Positions 16,308 through 24,304 of a stretch of 34,748 nt of DNA are shown here, piece by piece (position 1 is the stretch's first letter; each line of letters begins with the position of its first letter). The notes below the pieces were generated by a model, which searched no databases, was not told the DNA's origin, and was given only the letters and a program-made list of their open reading frames with translations. Made by a program: the position numbers and the translations under genes. This stretch comes from a virus. Location of the stretch: IMG/VR virus record IMGVR_UViG_3300013093_000135, positions 1 to 34,748 of that record; one strand, given 5' to 3'.

Positions 16308-16982
16308 ATGGCTGATTCAGCATATTTGCTCATAGCGGGCAATGGAGCAACAAGCAAAACAAATATCGAAGCGCTTTTAAGCGATTACCTTGTCATGCTT
16401 AAACAACAGAAGCAGACACCTGTTATGGCACTGGTCTATGACGACTATCCGTCAACAGGTCTACAAGAAGCAGCAAAGCTAGCAAAAGAAAAAAATATCC
16501 AAATCCTCGCCTACTTGCGCGATGAGGATAAGGCGGTAGGACTGCCTGCGGGTACATCGTTCCAGGTTGAACGAGAGCCTTACAAGGAGGCTGCAAAGCT
16601 TGCCAAAGGGAGCTCAGACAAAGCCTATGGATTTCTATTATGGGACGATGAAGACCCACATTGCGTCGATGCTCTAGCCACTTTTAGCGCCAAGGGCATC
16701 CCCTGTTTTGACCTAACCAAGGGTCTGACCGATATCAACCCTGTCAAGGGCTTAAAAGCCCCTAAAGAGCCTAAAATGCCCGATATCGAGGTTGAGGTAG
16801 AAGAAGTACTTGACGAACGGTCACAAGAGCTCCTAGAGGCTTCTGAAGACGATTCTGAGGTATCTGAGGAGTACACCGACGAAGAGGAAGTCTTGATGGA
16901 GTATCTCTATGACTCCATGCTAGGATTCGCCAAGGTCATGGCACAACTTATCGCCATTGAGCTAAAAAAGGATTCCGAGTGA
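16308..16982 (+). CDS. Unknown protein with acidic tail
   Basis: The 224-aa product has AGAGGAG before ATG 16308. Residues 1-150 alternate strands and helices in a Rossmann-like way (AYLLIAGNGA, TPVMALVYDDYP, NIQILAYLRDED, AYGFLLWDDEDP), but no true P-loop or nucleotide-binding signature is complete. Residues ~160-205 are strongly acidic (EVEVEEVLDE, EASEDDSEVSEEYTDEEEVL), followed by a helix. It is the first gene of the replication module and overlaps the initiator-like gene by four bases. The acidic tail could contact a basic replication partner or mimic DNA. The family is not recognised. Confidence 0.65.
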   Translation: MADSAYLLIAGNGATSKTNIEALLSDYLVMLKQQKQTPVMALVYDDYPSTGLQEAAKLAKEKNIQILAYLRDEDKAVGLPAGTSFQVEREPYKEAAKLAKGSSDKAYGFLLWDDEDPHCVDALATFSAKGIPCFDLTKGLTDINPVKGLKAPKEPKMPDIEVEVEEVLDERSQELLEASEDDSEVSEEYTDEEEVLMEYLYDSMLGFAKVMAQLIAIELKKDSE

Positions 16983-17887
16983 TTTCACTCGAGGCAATGG
17001 CTTTATGGCTTTTTGCAAAAAGCGTTGGCTGGGAGACGATTACGGCTGAGAAGGTTGTAAACGAGTTTCCTGACCACGGCAAAAAGTATTACTACCGAGT
17101 CTTAAAAGAGATTCGAGTCGCAGGTGGCATCACCATGACCCGCGAATTTTATAACGGACATTGCACAACGGTTCAACGGCTTACAGAGTTCCCTGACGGG
17201 AGTCCCGAAAAGGCGTTTCTGTATCAACTAGTAAAGCCATATAGCTATTTAGCTGATTATGCTATAAAGCTACAAAGCTCTAAAGCTATTACTTCTAAAA
17301 GCTTACCTATACCGAAAATTTCGGAAAAGGGCGCGAAAAAATTTGAAAGTCAACTTTTGTCTTACGGAGTAAACGTGGATTTCGAATATACGGCAGACGA
17401 CAAAGAGTACGCAGAAGAGCAACAGGCTCTTCGCGCCAAAGGTCGGGCTGAAAAGCAAAAAGCGTACGCTGAAATCAAAGAAACGGAATATCGCAGGAAA
17501 GTCGAACTCCGTGACCGAGACCGCGTTCCTGCAAAAGACTGGTCTTCGTCAGACATCGCGTACTACTTCAGCGATAATCTCATGTTCCGCCGTTGGGACA
17601 TTCCACCTTGGCAGGTTAAGCACACTCGCTTTGTGCAGGCTTTAGCTGAGAAGCGAAGTCATGAGCAGACTAACGGTGCTATTGAAAAGAAGATGGTTGA
17701 CATTTATCTTGCAGAGCCGTGGGTAAAGACTGTTTCTGATTCAGAGCGTCTTTGGAAAACTTTTGTTAAACGTTTTGGAAGTTTGAAAGAGCAAGCCTTG
17801 CTTCAGTATCACAACCCTGATAGCTTTGCTGCTTCGAAAGAACTCGATGAGGCTCGTACTCGTCAAGCTTTAGGGTTGGAGGGATAA
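16979..17887 (+). CDS. Winged-helix replication initiator-like protein
   Basis: The 302-aa product uses a GTG start overlapping the previous TGA (GTGA). The N-terminus (ISLEAMALWLFAKSVGWETI, then KYYYRVLKEIRVAGGITMTR) reads as a winged-helix DNA-binding domain. The middle (residues ~85-115) is a Ser/Lys/Pro-rich linker whose DNA contains the 8-bp repeat array described separately. A Lys/Glu-rich coil follows. The C-terminal part (AKDWSSSDIAYYFSDNLMFR and a helical domain to residue ~270) resembles the loader-binding parts of replication proteins. The next gene is a DnaC-like loader overlapping by one base. This order mimics lambda O then P. Assignment as origin-binding initiator is inference from domains, array and context. 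Confidence 0.65.
   Translation: MISLEAMALWLFAKSVGWETITAEKVVNEFPDHGKKYYYRVLKEIRVAGGITMTREFYNGHCTTVQRLTEFPDGSPEKAFLYQLVKPYSYLADYAIKLQSSKAITSKSLPIPKISEKGAKKFESQLLSYGVNVDFEYTADDKEYAEEQQALRAKGRAEKQKAYAEIKETEYRRKVELRDRDRVPAKDWSSSDIAYYFSDNLMFRRWDIPPWQVKHTRFVQALAEKRSHEQTNGAIEKKMVDIYLAEPWVKTVSDSERLWKTFVKRFGSLKEQALLQYHNPDSFAASKELDEARTRQALGLEG
17233..17324 (+). repeat. 8-bp-spaced repeat array plus palindrome, candidate ori
   Basis: AAAGCT occurs at 17266, 17274, 17282 and 17298, all on an 8-base lattice. Related units with the GC at the same phase lie at 17233 (AAAGCC), 17242 and 17250 (TAGCT), and about one base off phase at 17259 (ATGCT). The array is AT-rich and is followed by a dyad CCGAAA (17312-17317), one base, TTTCGG (17319-17324). 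Iterons within the linker of an initiator gene, beside an AT-rich segment, are the layout of lambda ori inside gene O. Eight bases is not a multiple of three, so the period is not simply a peptide repeat. Confidence 0.5.
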
Positions 17888-18567
17888 TGTACGCACTTGA
17901 GTCATTGAAGATACGTAGACGTTCGTGGTTTAAAGTGGCAAACATCCCTGCCAAATCTGTGGGCTGGACTTTGTCTGACTGCCTGCCGTTAGGGAACGCC
18001 ACCGATTACGTTAAACACTGGTTAGAGCATGTTAAGTCTGACCGTGTTATTCGTGCGTATGGTTCATCGTTCTGCGGTAAAGGTGTGATGCTCTACGGTG
18101 ATGCAGGTCACGGTAAATCCACGCTAGCGTCTGCTGTATTACAAGAGATGATTACAACGTTTTCTTTAGCAACGTTTAAGAGCGAAGCTGTTTTAGTTCG
18201 CCCGTGCTACTTTACGTCGTATACAAAGCTCATCGCTTTAAAAGGTCGAACCATGGAACCTGATACGAGCGATTGGGATTACAAGCTGTATTACGGCATC
18301 TTAGGTGAGTGTGCTGACGACGCTTACAATGTACGTGTACTTGTTATAGATGACGTTGGGCACGAGCATATGGGTCAGAACGGTTGGAGTAAAAATCTTT
18401 TACACGAAGTTCTGCGCACTCGATTTGAGAACGGATTGCCTACCATAATGACAACTAACCTCTCTACAGAGGATTGGGTAAACGGTTATGGTGATGCGAC
18501 ACGAAATTTCCTTTTCGAGGCTTTCCTTTCTATAGCCGTCGAAAATACATCAGGTCATCTAAGATAG
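17887..18567 (+). CDS. DnaC-like AAA+ helicase loader
   Basis: The 226-aa product overlaps the previous stop by one base (TAATG). Walker A is GDAGHGKS at residues 71-78, and Walker B is VLVIDDVG at 151-158. A sensor-like TIMTTNLS near residue 194 and an arginine-rich DNA-facing helix (LHEVLRTRFENGLPT) follow. This is the DnaC/IstB type of AAA+ ATPase, which loads the replicative helicase onto single-stranded DNA at the origin. The DnaB-like helicase lies three genes downstream, and the initiator-like gene lies immediately upstream. The ATPase core is complete. Confidence 0.85.
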   Translation: MYALESLKIRRRSWFKVANIPAKSVGWTLSDCLPLGNATDYVKHWLEHVKSDRVIRAYGSSFCGKGVMLYGDAGHGKSTLASAVLQEMITTFSLATFKSEAVLVRPCYFTSYTKLIALKGRTMEPDTSDWDYKLYYGILGECADDAYNVRVLVIDDVGHEHMGQNGWSKNLLHEVLRTRFENGLPTIMTTNLSTEDWVNGYGDATRNFLFEAFLSIAVENTSGHLR

Positions 18568-18572
18568 AAGTT

Positions 18573-18869
18573 GTGAAAGGTTATAAGCTTCTTCAAGTAT
18601 TTCTCAGTACGAAGACAACTTCGCATCCTGGGATTTTCGAAGTCTCTACCAACTCTAACGACGACTTACACTGCACATGTCCAGGATTTACTTCACGTGG
18701 GTTGTGTAAACACATTGATTTCGTAAAAGCTAAGATGAATGAAAACAAAGGAGTGTACCCGTTAGCGGTGTCTAGCAAGGCTACGTCATATGACGCAGAG
18801 GCAGCTAAGACATCTGAGAAAGCTATGCGGGACTTTGTTATACGATTTGGAAAAATAGAGGTGTTTTAA
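18573..18869 (+). CDS. SWIM zinc-finger small protein
   Basis: The 98-aa product starts at GTG 18573, with only weak GAAG upstream. It contains a complete SWIM pattern, CTCPGFTSRGLCKHIDFVK, with zinc ligands C34, C36, C45 and H47. SWIM domains bind DNA or proteins and occur in helicases, transposases and recombination-linked factors. Here it stands alone between the loader and the helicase genes, so it may bind single-stranded DNA or a replication partner. The role is inferred. The C-terminal half is Ala/Lys-rich and helical. It overlaps the next gene by one base. Confidence 0.75.
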   Translation: MKGYKLLQVFLSTKTTSHPGIFEVSTNSNDDLHCTCPGFTSRGLCKHIDFVKAKMNENKGVYPLAVSSKATSYDAEAAKTSEKAMRDFVIRFGKIEVF

Positions 18870-19291
18870 TGCAATATGGTGATATCAGCAATGAGCTTCC
18901 CAAGCGTTTGCTGGTTCACCTAGACGTGGTAACAACGTCAACCCCTGAAGTTACAAAGAAATTTAAAGTAATCCCTAAAGTCTCTTATAAAGTGGAGTAC
19001 AACATGGGGGCGCTTAGTCGTTTCTATTTATACACCAGCCGCGTTGGTACTACTCTGGAGTTAATCAGTACAGATAGGGACGATGAAGCGACGAAAGAAA
19101 TTATTGATTATCTGGATAGAGTAGGGACAAACCCTTTTCGATACTACAGGGCATACGATTCCGTAGAACAACTTGTTGCAGAACTTCCATATCGACCTGA
19201 AGTAACAGGTGTTGTGGATTTGCCAAATAGGTTGCTAAGGTATGGTCATTGGGGTCTTACATTCAGCGACGTATTTGGTGGTGGAATTTGA
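18869..19291 (+). CDS. Conserved-looking hypothetical replication-module protein
   Basis: The 140-aa product has GAGGTG before ATG 18869 and overlaps its neighbours (TAATG upstream, TTGA downstream). It begins with PKRLLVHLDVVTTSTPEVTK, where HLDVV sits in the position of HAD motif I but lacks the second Asp. A middle segment LISTDRDDEATKEIIDYLDR and an end segment ELPYRPEVTGVVDLP, RYGHWG are also HAD-like in outline. This suggests a HAD-related fold that has lost activity, or simply a coincidental pattern. I give no function. The tight coupling to dnaB suggests that it is expressed with the replisome. Confidence 0.6.
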   Translation: MQYGDISNELPKRLLVHLDVVTTSTPEVTKKFKVIPKVSYKVEYNMGALSRFYLYTSRVGTTLELISTDRDDEATKEIIDYLDRVGTNPFRYYRAYDSVEQLVAELPYRPEVTGVVDLPNRLLRYGHWGLTFSDVFGGGI

Positions 19292-20523
19292 ATAACGAAA
19301 CAAGGATTCTTCATAAGCTCATTGCTAATAGAGACCTGTCTCCGCTACTTACCCGTGGGGTAAGCGACTCTTGGTTTTCTGATGATAGCAACATCCGCCT
19401 ATTTCAATTTATCCGTGAACACTTTATTAACTACTCAGAGTGTCCAAGTATTGAAGCGGTAAATAAAAACTTTCCAAACTTTGTTTTAGAAGAACCTCTT
19501 GATTCTATTGATTACTTGCTTGACACATTTGTGTCCGATAGACGAAAGAGCTTTACCCATGCTTTGTTAAAAGACGCTATTGAAGTCTATGACAAGTTTG
19601 GTCACGAAGAATCCTTGATTGCTTTGCAAGGAGGTTTACTTCGCATTGATGAAGAGACTTTTAGTTCAAGCGATGATGTCGACTTAACAAAAACTACTGA
19701 AGAACGTTTTGCGGAGTACTTACGTAGAAAGGACACTCCTGATGGCATCCTTGGTTATCGCACTGGTTTTCCCACTATTGATAAGAGCATTAGCGGTATA
19801 CAGCCAGGACAACTCATTGTCGTAGCTGCTTTGCCAAAGACTGGTAAGTCAACCCTGTGTTTGCAGATGGCTATCAACATGCAGCTTGAAGGTCAAAAGG
19901 TTATGTTTCAATCTTACGAAATGACTAACGTGGAACAAGAAGCGCGTTACGATGCTATTCGAGGAAAGCTGTCACATTTTCGTTTGATGACAGGTTCTAT
20001 GACTGAAGAGGAAGAAGCCCGTTACCGTTCAAGCTTAACTTTTACAAGTAAGTTAGAGAGCGGATTTCTCTTGCCTAGCCAAAAGGTGGGTAAAACAATT
20101 ACTGGAATTGCTAACAAGATTCAGTTGTTGCAACCTGACGTGGTGTTTATTGATGGTGTCTACTTGATGCTTGATGAACAGACCAAGGAGATGAACACTC
20201 CTCGTGCGCTGACTAACATCACACGTAACCTCAAGAACTTAGCTATGCGAGTTCAAAAGCCAATCATTATTAACACTCAGTACTTGGCGCATAAGACTAA
20301 TAAGGGTAAAGCAACCATTGACTCTATTGGTTACGCGTCCTCGTTCGCACAGGATGCTGACGTTGTGATGGGCTTGGAGCGCGAGTCCGAAGAGGTTGAC
20401 GACATGCGTATTCTAAAGATTATGGCTAGCCGTAACTCAGGTCCTGCAGAGATTTCTTTGACATGGGAATGGGATAAGGGCGTCTTTAAAGAGCAAGAGG
20501 AGAGTGACCTCAATGACTACTGA
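19288..20523 (+). CDS. dnaB: Replicative DNA helicase (DnaB-like)
   Basis: The start chosen is TTG 19288, which overlaps the previous TGA (TTGA) and has GGTGGTGG upstream. An earlier in-frame TTG at 19249 would add 13 unlikely residues. The product is 411 aa. A helical N-terminal domain (to ~residue 125) precedes a RecA-like domain with Walker A ALPKTGKS (181-188, the DnaB form AxPxxGKT/S), Walker B VVFIDGVYLM, and motifs around NTQYLAHKTNKG and DVVMGLERESEEVDDMRILK. It unwinds DNA ahead of the polymerase and works with the DnaC-like loader and the primase encoded on either side. It overlaps the primase gene by 11 bases. Confidence 0.9.
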   Translation: MNNETRILHKLIANRDLSPLLTRGVSDSWFSDDSNIRLFQFIREHFINYSECPSIEAVNKNFPNFVLEEPLDSIDYLLDTFVSDRRKSFTHALLKDAIEVYDKFGHEESLIALQGGLLRIDEETFSSSDDVDLTKTTEERFAEYLRRKDTPDGILGYRTGFPTIDKSISGIQPGQLIVVAALPKTGKSTLCLQMAINMQLEGQKVMFQSYEMTNVEQEARYDAIRGKLSHFRLMTGSMTEEEEARYRSSLTFTSKLESGFLLPSQKVGKTITGIANKIQLLQPDVVFIDGVYLMLDEQTKEMNTPRALTNITRNLKNLAMRVQKPIIINTQYLAHKTNKGKATIDSIGYASSFAQDADVVMGLERESEEVDDMRILKIMASRNSGPAEISLTWEWDKGVFKEQEESDLNDY

Positions 20524-21451
20524 TGAGATGGTCAGCCTTCTTGAAAAACTCGGTGTTGAGGCTGGAGAAGTTCAAGGACGTGAGGTAAAGGCTCGTTGTC
20601 CTGCTCACCTAGCTCGTACAGGTAGGGAAGACTCTCACCCTTCGTTCTCTATCAACGCTTCTACAGGTGCCTTTCGTTGCTGGTCCTGCCACTTTAAAGG
20701 AAACCTTCAGTACCTTGTTTCTTACATCGGTGGGGTTGACTACGAAGATGTTGATAAATTCATCAAAGACAAAGAAGAGTTAAGTGATTTGCTTGCACGT
20801 GTAGACGCTGAACCTGAGGAAGACCTGATTCCTACTGTTCTATACGAGTCTGAGCTAGCTCTTTTTACACCACCCCCTACGGACATTTTACGAGGTCGCG
20901 GAATACTTCCTAGTGCTGCTGCACGCTTAGGGATTTTGTACGACCCTAAGAAACGTTCATGGATTATTCCTATTCGTGACCCTCTCACAAACGCTTTATG
21001 GGGTTGGCAAGAAAAAGGAATTACGGGTCGTTACTTTATGAATTACCCGACAGGTGTTAAAAAAGGTCGAACACTCTTTGGCTACTATCAACAGATGAAG
21101 GTTTCTACAGATGAAGCAAGCCTGCTTCTCGTAGAGTCTCCGTTAGATGTGGCTCGACTAGCTTCTGTAGGGATTGACTTTGGTGTTGCTGCTTACGGCG
21201 CTAGTTTGACCAAAGACCAGTATGAGCTTCTTAATACCGACCGCAAACTATATGTTGCACTGGATAACGACGAAGCTGGGCGCAACTCCACCAGTGAGGT
21301 TGGAGTGTGGGCTGATAAGGTCAATCGTCCTGTATGGTTCTTTAATTACAACCATACTGACCAAAAGGATGTTGGCGGTATGAGCAAAGATGAGATTTAC
21401 ACAGGAATAGCAAACGCACGCATATCATTAAGAAAAGGGGCTTTTCAGTGA
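20513..21451 (+). CDS. DNA primase (CHC2 zinc finger plus Toprim)
   Basis: ATG 20513 is preferred over GTG 20504 because AGGAG at 20498-20502 is 10 bases upstream of it but only one from the GTG. The product is 312 aa. A CHC2 zinc finger uses C29, H32, C56 and C59 (CPAHLARTG..., CWSCHFKGN). Toprim motifs follow: LLLVESPLDVARLASVGIDF and then KLYVALDNDEAGRNS, giving the conserved E and DxD-type acidic residues. It makes RNA primers for lagging-strand synthesis. It overlaps the helicase end and the kinase start. Confidence 0.92.
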   Translation: MTTDEMVSLLEKLGVEAGEVQGREVKARCPAHLARTGREDSHPSFSINASTGAFRCWSCHFKGNLQYLVSYIGGVDYEDVDKFIKDKEELSDLLARVDAEPEEDLIPTVLYESELALFTPPPTDILRGRGILPSAAARLGILYDPKKRSWIIPIRDPLTNALWGWQEKGITGRYFMNYPTGVKKGRTLFGYYQQMKVSTDEASLLLVESPLDVARLASVGIDFGVAAYGASLTKDQYELLNTDRKLYVALDNDEAGRNSTSEVGVWADKVNRPVWFFNYNHTDQKDVGGMSKDEIYTGIANARISLRKGAFQ

Positions 21452-21975
21452 TTATTGGACTATCGGGTTACGCTCGTTCGGGCAAAGATACTGTTGCTGA
21501 GTATCTTGTTGAGCACTATGGTTACACTCGCGTTGCATTTGCTGATGCTGTGCGTAACTATGCTTATGAAATTAATCCCCTTATAGATAATGCTATTCGC
21601 CTTGCTGAGGTTGTAGATGACTACGGCTGGGACGTTGCAAAGCAGAACTTAGAGGTACGTCGAACCCTCCAGCAGGTTGGCGTCGCTGCTCGTAATCAAT
21701 TTGGCGACTTGTTCTGGGTAAATATGGCTTTGGATAAGGTTAGTTATACGGGTGACTACGTTATTACAGATGTACGGTTTAAAAATGAAGCGTCGCACAT
21801 TAAGCGCCGTGACTACGCACAGATATGGCGCATTGAACGCCCAGGCGTAGGTCCCATTAACAATCACATTTCTGAGGTCGACATGGATGATTGGGAGTAT
21901 GACTTTACATTCGTTAATTCAGGTACTTTAGAAGATTTAGCTCTATCTGTCAGAACGCGTCTGCAGCATGTTTAA
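21448..21975 (+). CDS. Deoxynucleoside monophosphate kinase
   Basis: The 175-aa product uses a GTG start overlapping the primase stop (GTGA). The N-terminus MIIGLSGYARSGKDTVAEYL has the P-loop GYARSGKD, the form typical of phage dNMP kinases such as T4 gp1 and actinophage homologues. Later blocks YVITDVRFKNEASHIKRR and WRIERPGV are the lid and substrate-binding regions. It phosphorylates dNMPs to dNDPs and feeds nucleotide supply for replication. It sits in the replication operon between primase and the SNF2 helicase. Confidence 0.9.
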   Translation: MIIGLSGYARSGKDTVAEYLVEHYGYTRVAFADAVRNYAYEINPLIDNAIRLAEVVDDYGWDVAKQNLEVRRTLQQVGVAARNQFGDLFWVNMALDKVSYTGDYVITDVRFKNEASHIKRRDYAQIWRIERPGVGPINNHISEVDMDDWEYDFTFVNSGTLEDLALSVRTRLQHV

Positions 21976-23554
21976 AGGTACCCTTTTACCTTATCAACCT
22001 GAAGCCGTTGACAAAATGTGTGAGCGGGGAAGGGTTCTTGTTGCCTACGATTTAGGTTTAGGTAAGACTGTGCTAACCATTGCTGCCCTAGAACAGCTTA
22101 AGGAAAGCCAGCAAGTAACCTCTTCAGGAATTGTAATCTGTTTATCTTCCCTGAAATATCAGTGGGCTAACCAGATTAGAAAGTTTACAGATGGCACTTC
22201 ACGCGCTTTGGTCATTGATGGAACACCAAAGAAAAGAGCAGCCCAGTATCAATCTGTCATCAACAAAGGTACTGAAGCAGCTGACTACGTCATTCTTAAT
22301 TATGAACAAGTAGTCAACGATTGGAAGTTTGTCCAACAGCTTCCAAGAGGTTTTGTTGTCCTTGATGAGGCAACTGCCATAAAGTCTTTTCGGTCAAAGC
22401 GGTCTAAACATGTTAAAAAGCTTAGTGACGCGACTTACAAGTTTGCTCTGACAGGTACCCCTATTGAGAACGGTAAGCCTGAAGAGCTTTATAGCATCAT
22501 GCAATTTGTCGACAATCAGCTTCTAGGTGGGTTTGAAAAGTTTGACAACACCTTTATTGTTCGTAACCGTTGGGGTGGAGTAGAGCGCTACCGTAATCTA
22601 CCTATCTTGCACGAACGCTTGAAACAAGCCTGCGTCCGTAAGTCTCAAAAAGACCCTGACGTTGCACCATTCCTTCCAGATGTAATCCATAAAGACCCTC
22701 TACTGGTCACCTTAGATAGGAAAACAGCTAAGTTGTACAACAAGATAGCTGATGACCTTTTGACCGACTTAGCGGATGCTGAAGCCCTTTTTGGCTCCTC
22801 TTTTAACCTGCTTGCTCACTACGGCATGGAAAAGCAGTGGGGAGGTCCTGCGGATGAGCTTAGAGGCAAACTTATGGCAAAGATTGGTGCGCTTAAAATG
22901 CTGTGTTCGCACCCTGACTTGCTCCGTACAAGTGCTGCCAAATTTCATGAACAGCGGGGAGAAGGTTCCGCTTATATTGCAGAACTAGCAGATGACGGCT
23001 GGCTCGACACCATTACTCGTTCTGACAAACTTACAACACTAGTGTCGTATGTTAAGGATTTTCTTGATATTGCTGAAGATAACAAAGTAGTTATTTTTGC
23101 AACACACGTAGACATGCTCGACGTCATTCAGCAAGAACTGGGAGCTAGTATTTGTCGGCTGTACTCAGGTCGTCTTAACGCTAAGCAGAAAGAGGATAAC
23201 AAAATTGCATTTAACACAGATTCTAATGTTCGTGTTCTTATTAGCTCTGACGCTGGCGGTTACGGCGTTGACCTGCCGTCTGGGAACTTACTTATCAACT
23301 ATGACCTCCCGTGGTCCTCTGGAACGGCCACTCAAAGAAACGGACGAATTGTTAGAGCTTCATCTAAATTTAAGTCCGCCGTCATACTCGATATCCTCGT
23401 CGACAACTCAATCGAGTACAGGCAGTATCTATCGCTCCAGCAAAAAAGTGCCGTGGCGAGCGCGGTCATTGACGGTCAGGGCATCGATGAGAAGGGCGGA
23501 GTGGAACTCACTTTGGCGTCCCTCAGCACCTTTCTTAAAACCACCTCAATCTAA
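21968..23554 (+). CDS. SNF2-family DNA helicase/translocase
   Basis: The 528-aa product overlaps the previous gene by eight bases. Motif I is DLGLGKT (residues 28-34), motif II is DEAT (133-136), motif III is FALTGTPIENGKPEELYSIM, and motif VI region reads SDAGGYGVDLPSGNLLINYD followed by LPWSSGTATQRNGRIVR. These are SNF2/RapA-type superfamily 2 motifs and both RecA-like domains are complete. Phage SNF2 proteins are thought to remodel protein-DNA complexes or help repair and recombination. The exact role is not known. It begins with a short, bare N-terminus that contains no accessory domain. Confidence 0.9.
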   Translation: MFKGTLLPYQPEAVDKMCERGRVLVAYDLGLGKTVLTIAALEQLKESQQVTSSGIVICLSSLKYQWANQIRKFTDGTSRALVIDGTPKKRAAQYQSVINKGTEAADYVILNYEQVVNDWKFVQQLPRGFVVLDEATAIKSFRSKRSKHVKKLSDATYKFALTGTPIENGKPEELYSIMQFVDNQLLGGFEKFDNTFIVRNRWGGVERYRNLPILHERLKQACVRKSQKDPDVAPFLPDVIHKDPLLVTLDRKTAKLYNKIADDLLTDLADAEALFGSSFNLLAHYGMEKQWGGPADELRGKLMAKIGALKMLCSHPDLLRTSAAKFHEQRGEGSAYIAELADDGWLDTITRSDKLTTLVSYVKDFLDIAEDNKVVIFATHVDMLDVIQQELGASICRLYSGRLNAKQKEDNKIAFNTDSNVRVLISSDAGGYGVDLPSGNLLINYDLPWSSGTATQRNGRIVRASSKFKSAVILDILVDNSIEYRQYLSLQQKSAVASAVIDGQGIDEKGGVELTLASLSTFLKTTSI

Positions 23555-23563
23555 GGAGAACTA

Positions 23564-24127
23564 ATGCACCACGAAGTATTTCTGACACGGCTTCAGTACA
23601 AGCATGCTTTGGATGTGGGCTACGCACGGTCTACCGCTCACAGAGATGAGTATGGTGTTCGTGGAGGTTCACAATTCCGCACAGGCCGTAAACTTCCAGA
23701 TATTGCAGGTGACCAGTTAGGAGCTGTTGCTGAGTGCGCTGTGGGCGTTTTCTACCAAACACATTGGAATGATGACGCTTGGGACTTATCTACCCATGCC
23801 ACGCGGAAAAAAGCTCCCGATGTAGAGCCTAACTTTGAAGTTCGTCGCATCAATTTTATTGATGGTCAGCTATCTCTTCGCGCAGATGATGAGCCTAGTA
23901 AGACTGCTATTTTGGCATACGTTGACTGGGAAAATTCACAGCGTGTAGTCCTTGTTGGTGGCATCAGCATTGATTATGTGTTTAAGAACGCTAAGCCAGC
24001 ATCCTATGCCATGCCTGAGGACAACTATTTGTATTTTGAGAAAGACAGTACCTATATGGTTATGCAAGCAGGATTACAAGACGTATTGGAGTTTAGCCCC
24101 GTTAACGCGTTTGAAAAGGTAAACTAA
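23564..24127 (+). CDS. Possible PD-(D/E)XK-like nuclease
   Basis: The 187-aa product has AAGGAGA before ATG 23564. It has a helix DIAGDQLGAVAECAVGVFYQ, a strand region KAPDVEPNFEVRRINFIDG and a beta-rich end. A Glu in the first helix followed by D..E.R in the strand resembles the core layout of PD-(D/E)XK nucleases, but the catalytic Lys position is not certain. The gene ends the long replication operon. The first half is basic (RSTAHRDEYGVRGGSQFRTG). An unrelated structural role is possible. I place only moderate weight on the nuclease idea. Confidence 0.65.
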   Translation: MHHEVFLTRLQYKHALDVGYARSTAHRDEYGVRGGSQFRTGRKLPDIAGDQLGAVAECAVGVFYQTHWNDDAWDLSTHATRKKAPDVEPNFEVRRINFIDGQLSLRADDEPSKTAILAYVDWENSQRVVLVGGISIDYVFKNAKPASYAMPEDNYLYFEKDSTYMVMQAGLQDVLEFSPVNAFEKVN

Positions 24128-24131
24128 TAAG

Positions 24132-24272
24132 ATGCCTAATGCACCTAAGACCCCGACACGTACAATCCGTGTAGCCGATGACCTTTGGAAAGCAGTACAG
24201 ACAAAAGCTGCTGAGGAGAAGGTCACCGTTACCAGCGTCATTATCGAAGCTCTTGAGGCTTATATCAAATAG
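24132..24272 (+). CDS. Ribbon-helix-helix regulator (46 aa)
   Basis: A short gene starting at ATG 24132, five bases after the previous stop. The product MPNAPKTPTRTIRVADDLWK continues AVQTKAAEEKVTVTSVIIEA and LEAYIK. It is a compact CopG/Arc-type ribbon-helix-helix protein: the strand TIRVADDLW contacts DNA and the two helices dimerise. A strong promoter-like sequence and a hairpin lie just downstream (24276-24331), so it may bind there, possibly regulating its own operon's end and the next gene. Target is inferred. Confidence 0.8.
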   Translation: MPNAPKTPTRTIRVADDLWKAVQTKAAEEKVTVTSVIIEALEAYIK

Positions 24273-24275
24273 GAC

Positions 24276-24304
24276 TTGACAACTCTAGCAACCCCCGATA
24301 GGTT
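24276..24304 (+). promoter_or_regulatory. Strong sigma70-type promoter
   Basis: A perfect -35 TTGACA (24276-24281) and TAGGTT (24299-24304, fitting TANNNT) are separated by exactly 17 bases. Expected transcription start is near 24311. It lies between the RHH gene and the gene at 24332. Confidence 0.55.

Noticed and set aside
18869-19291. HAD-family hydrolase
   Set aside because: The outline is HAD-like, but the motif I DxD is not complete, so no enzyme activity is claimed.
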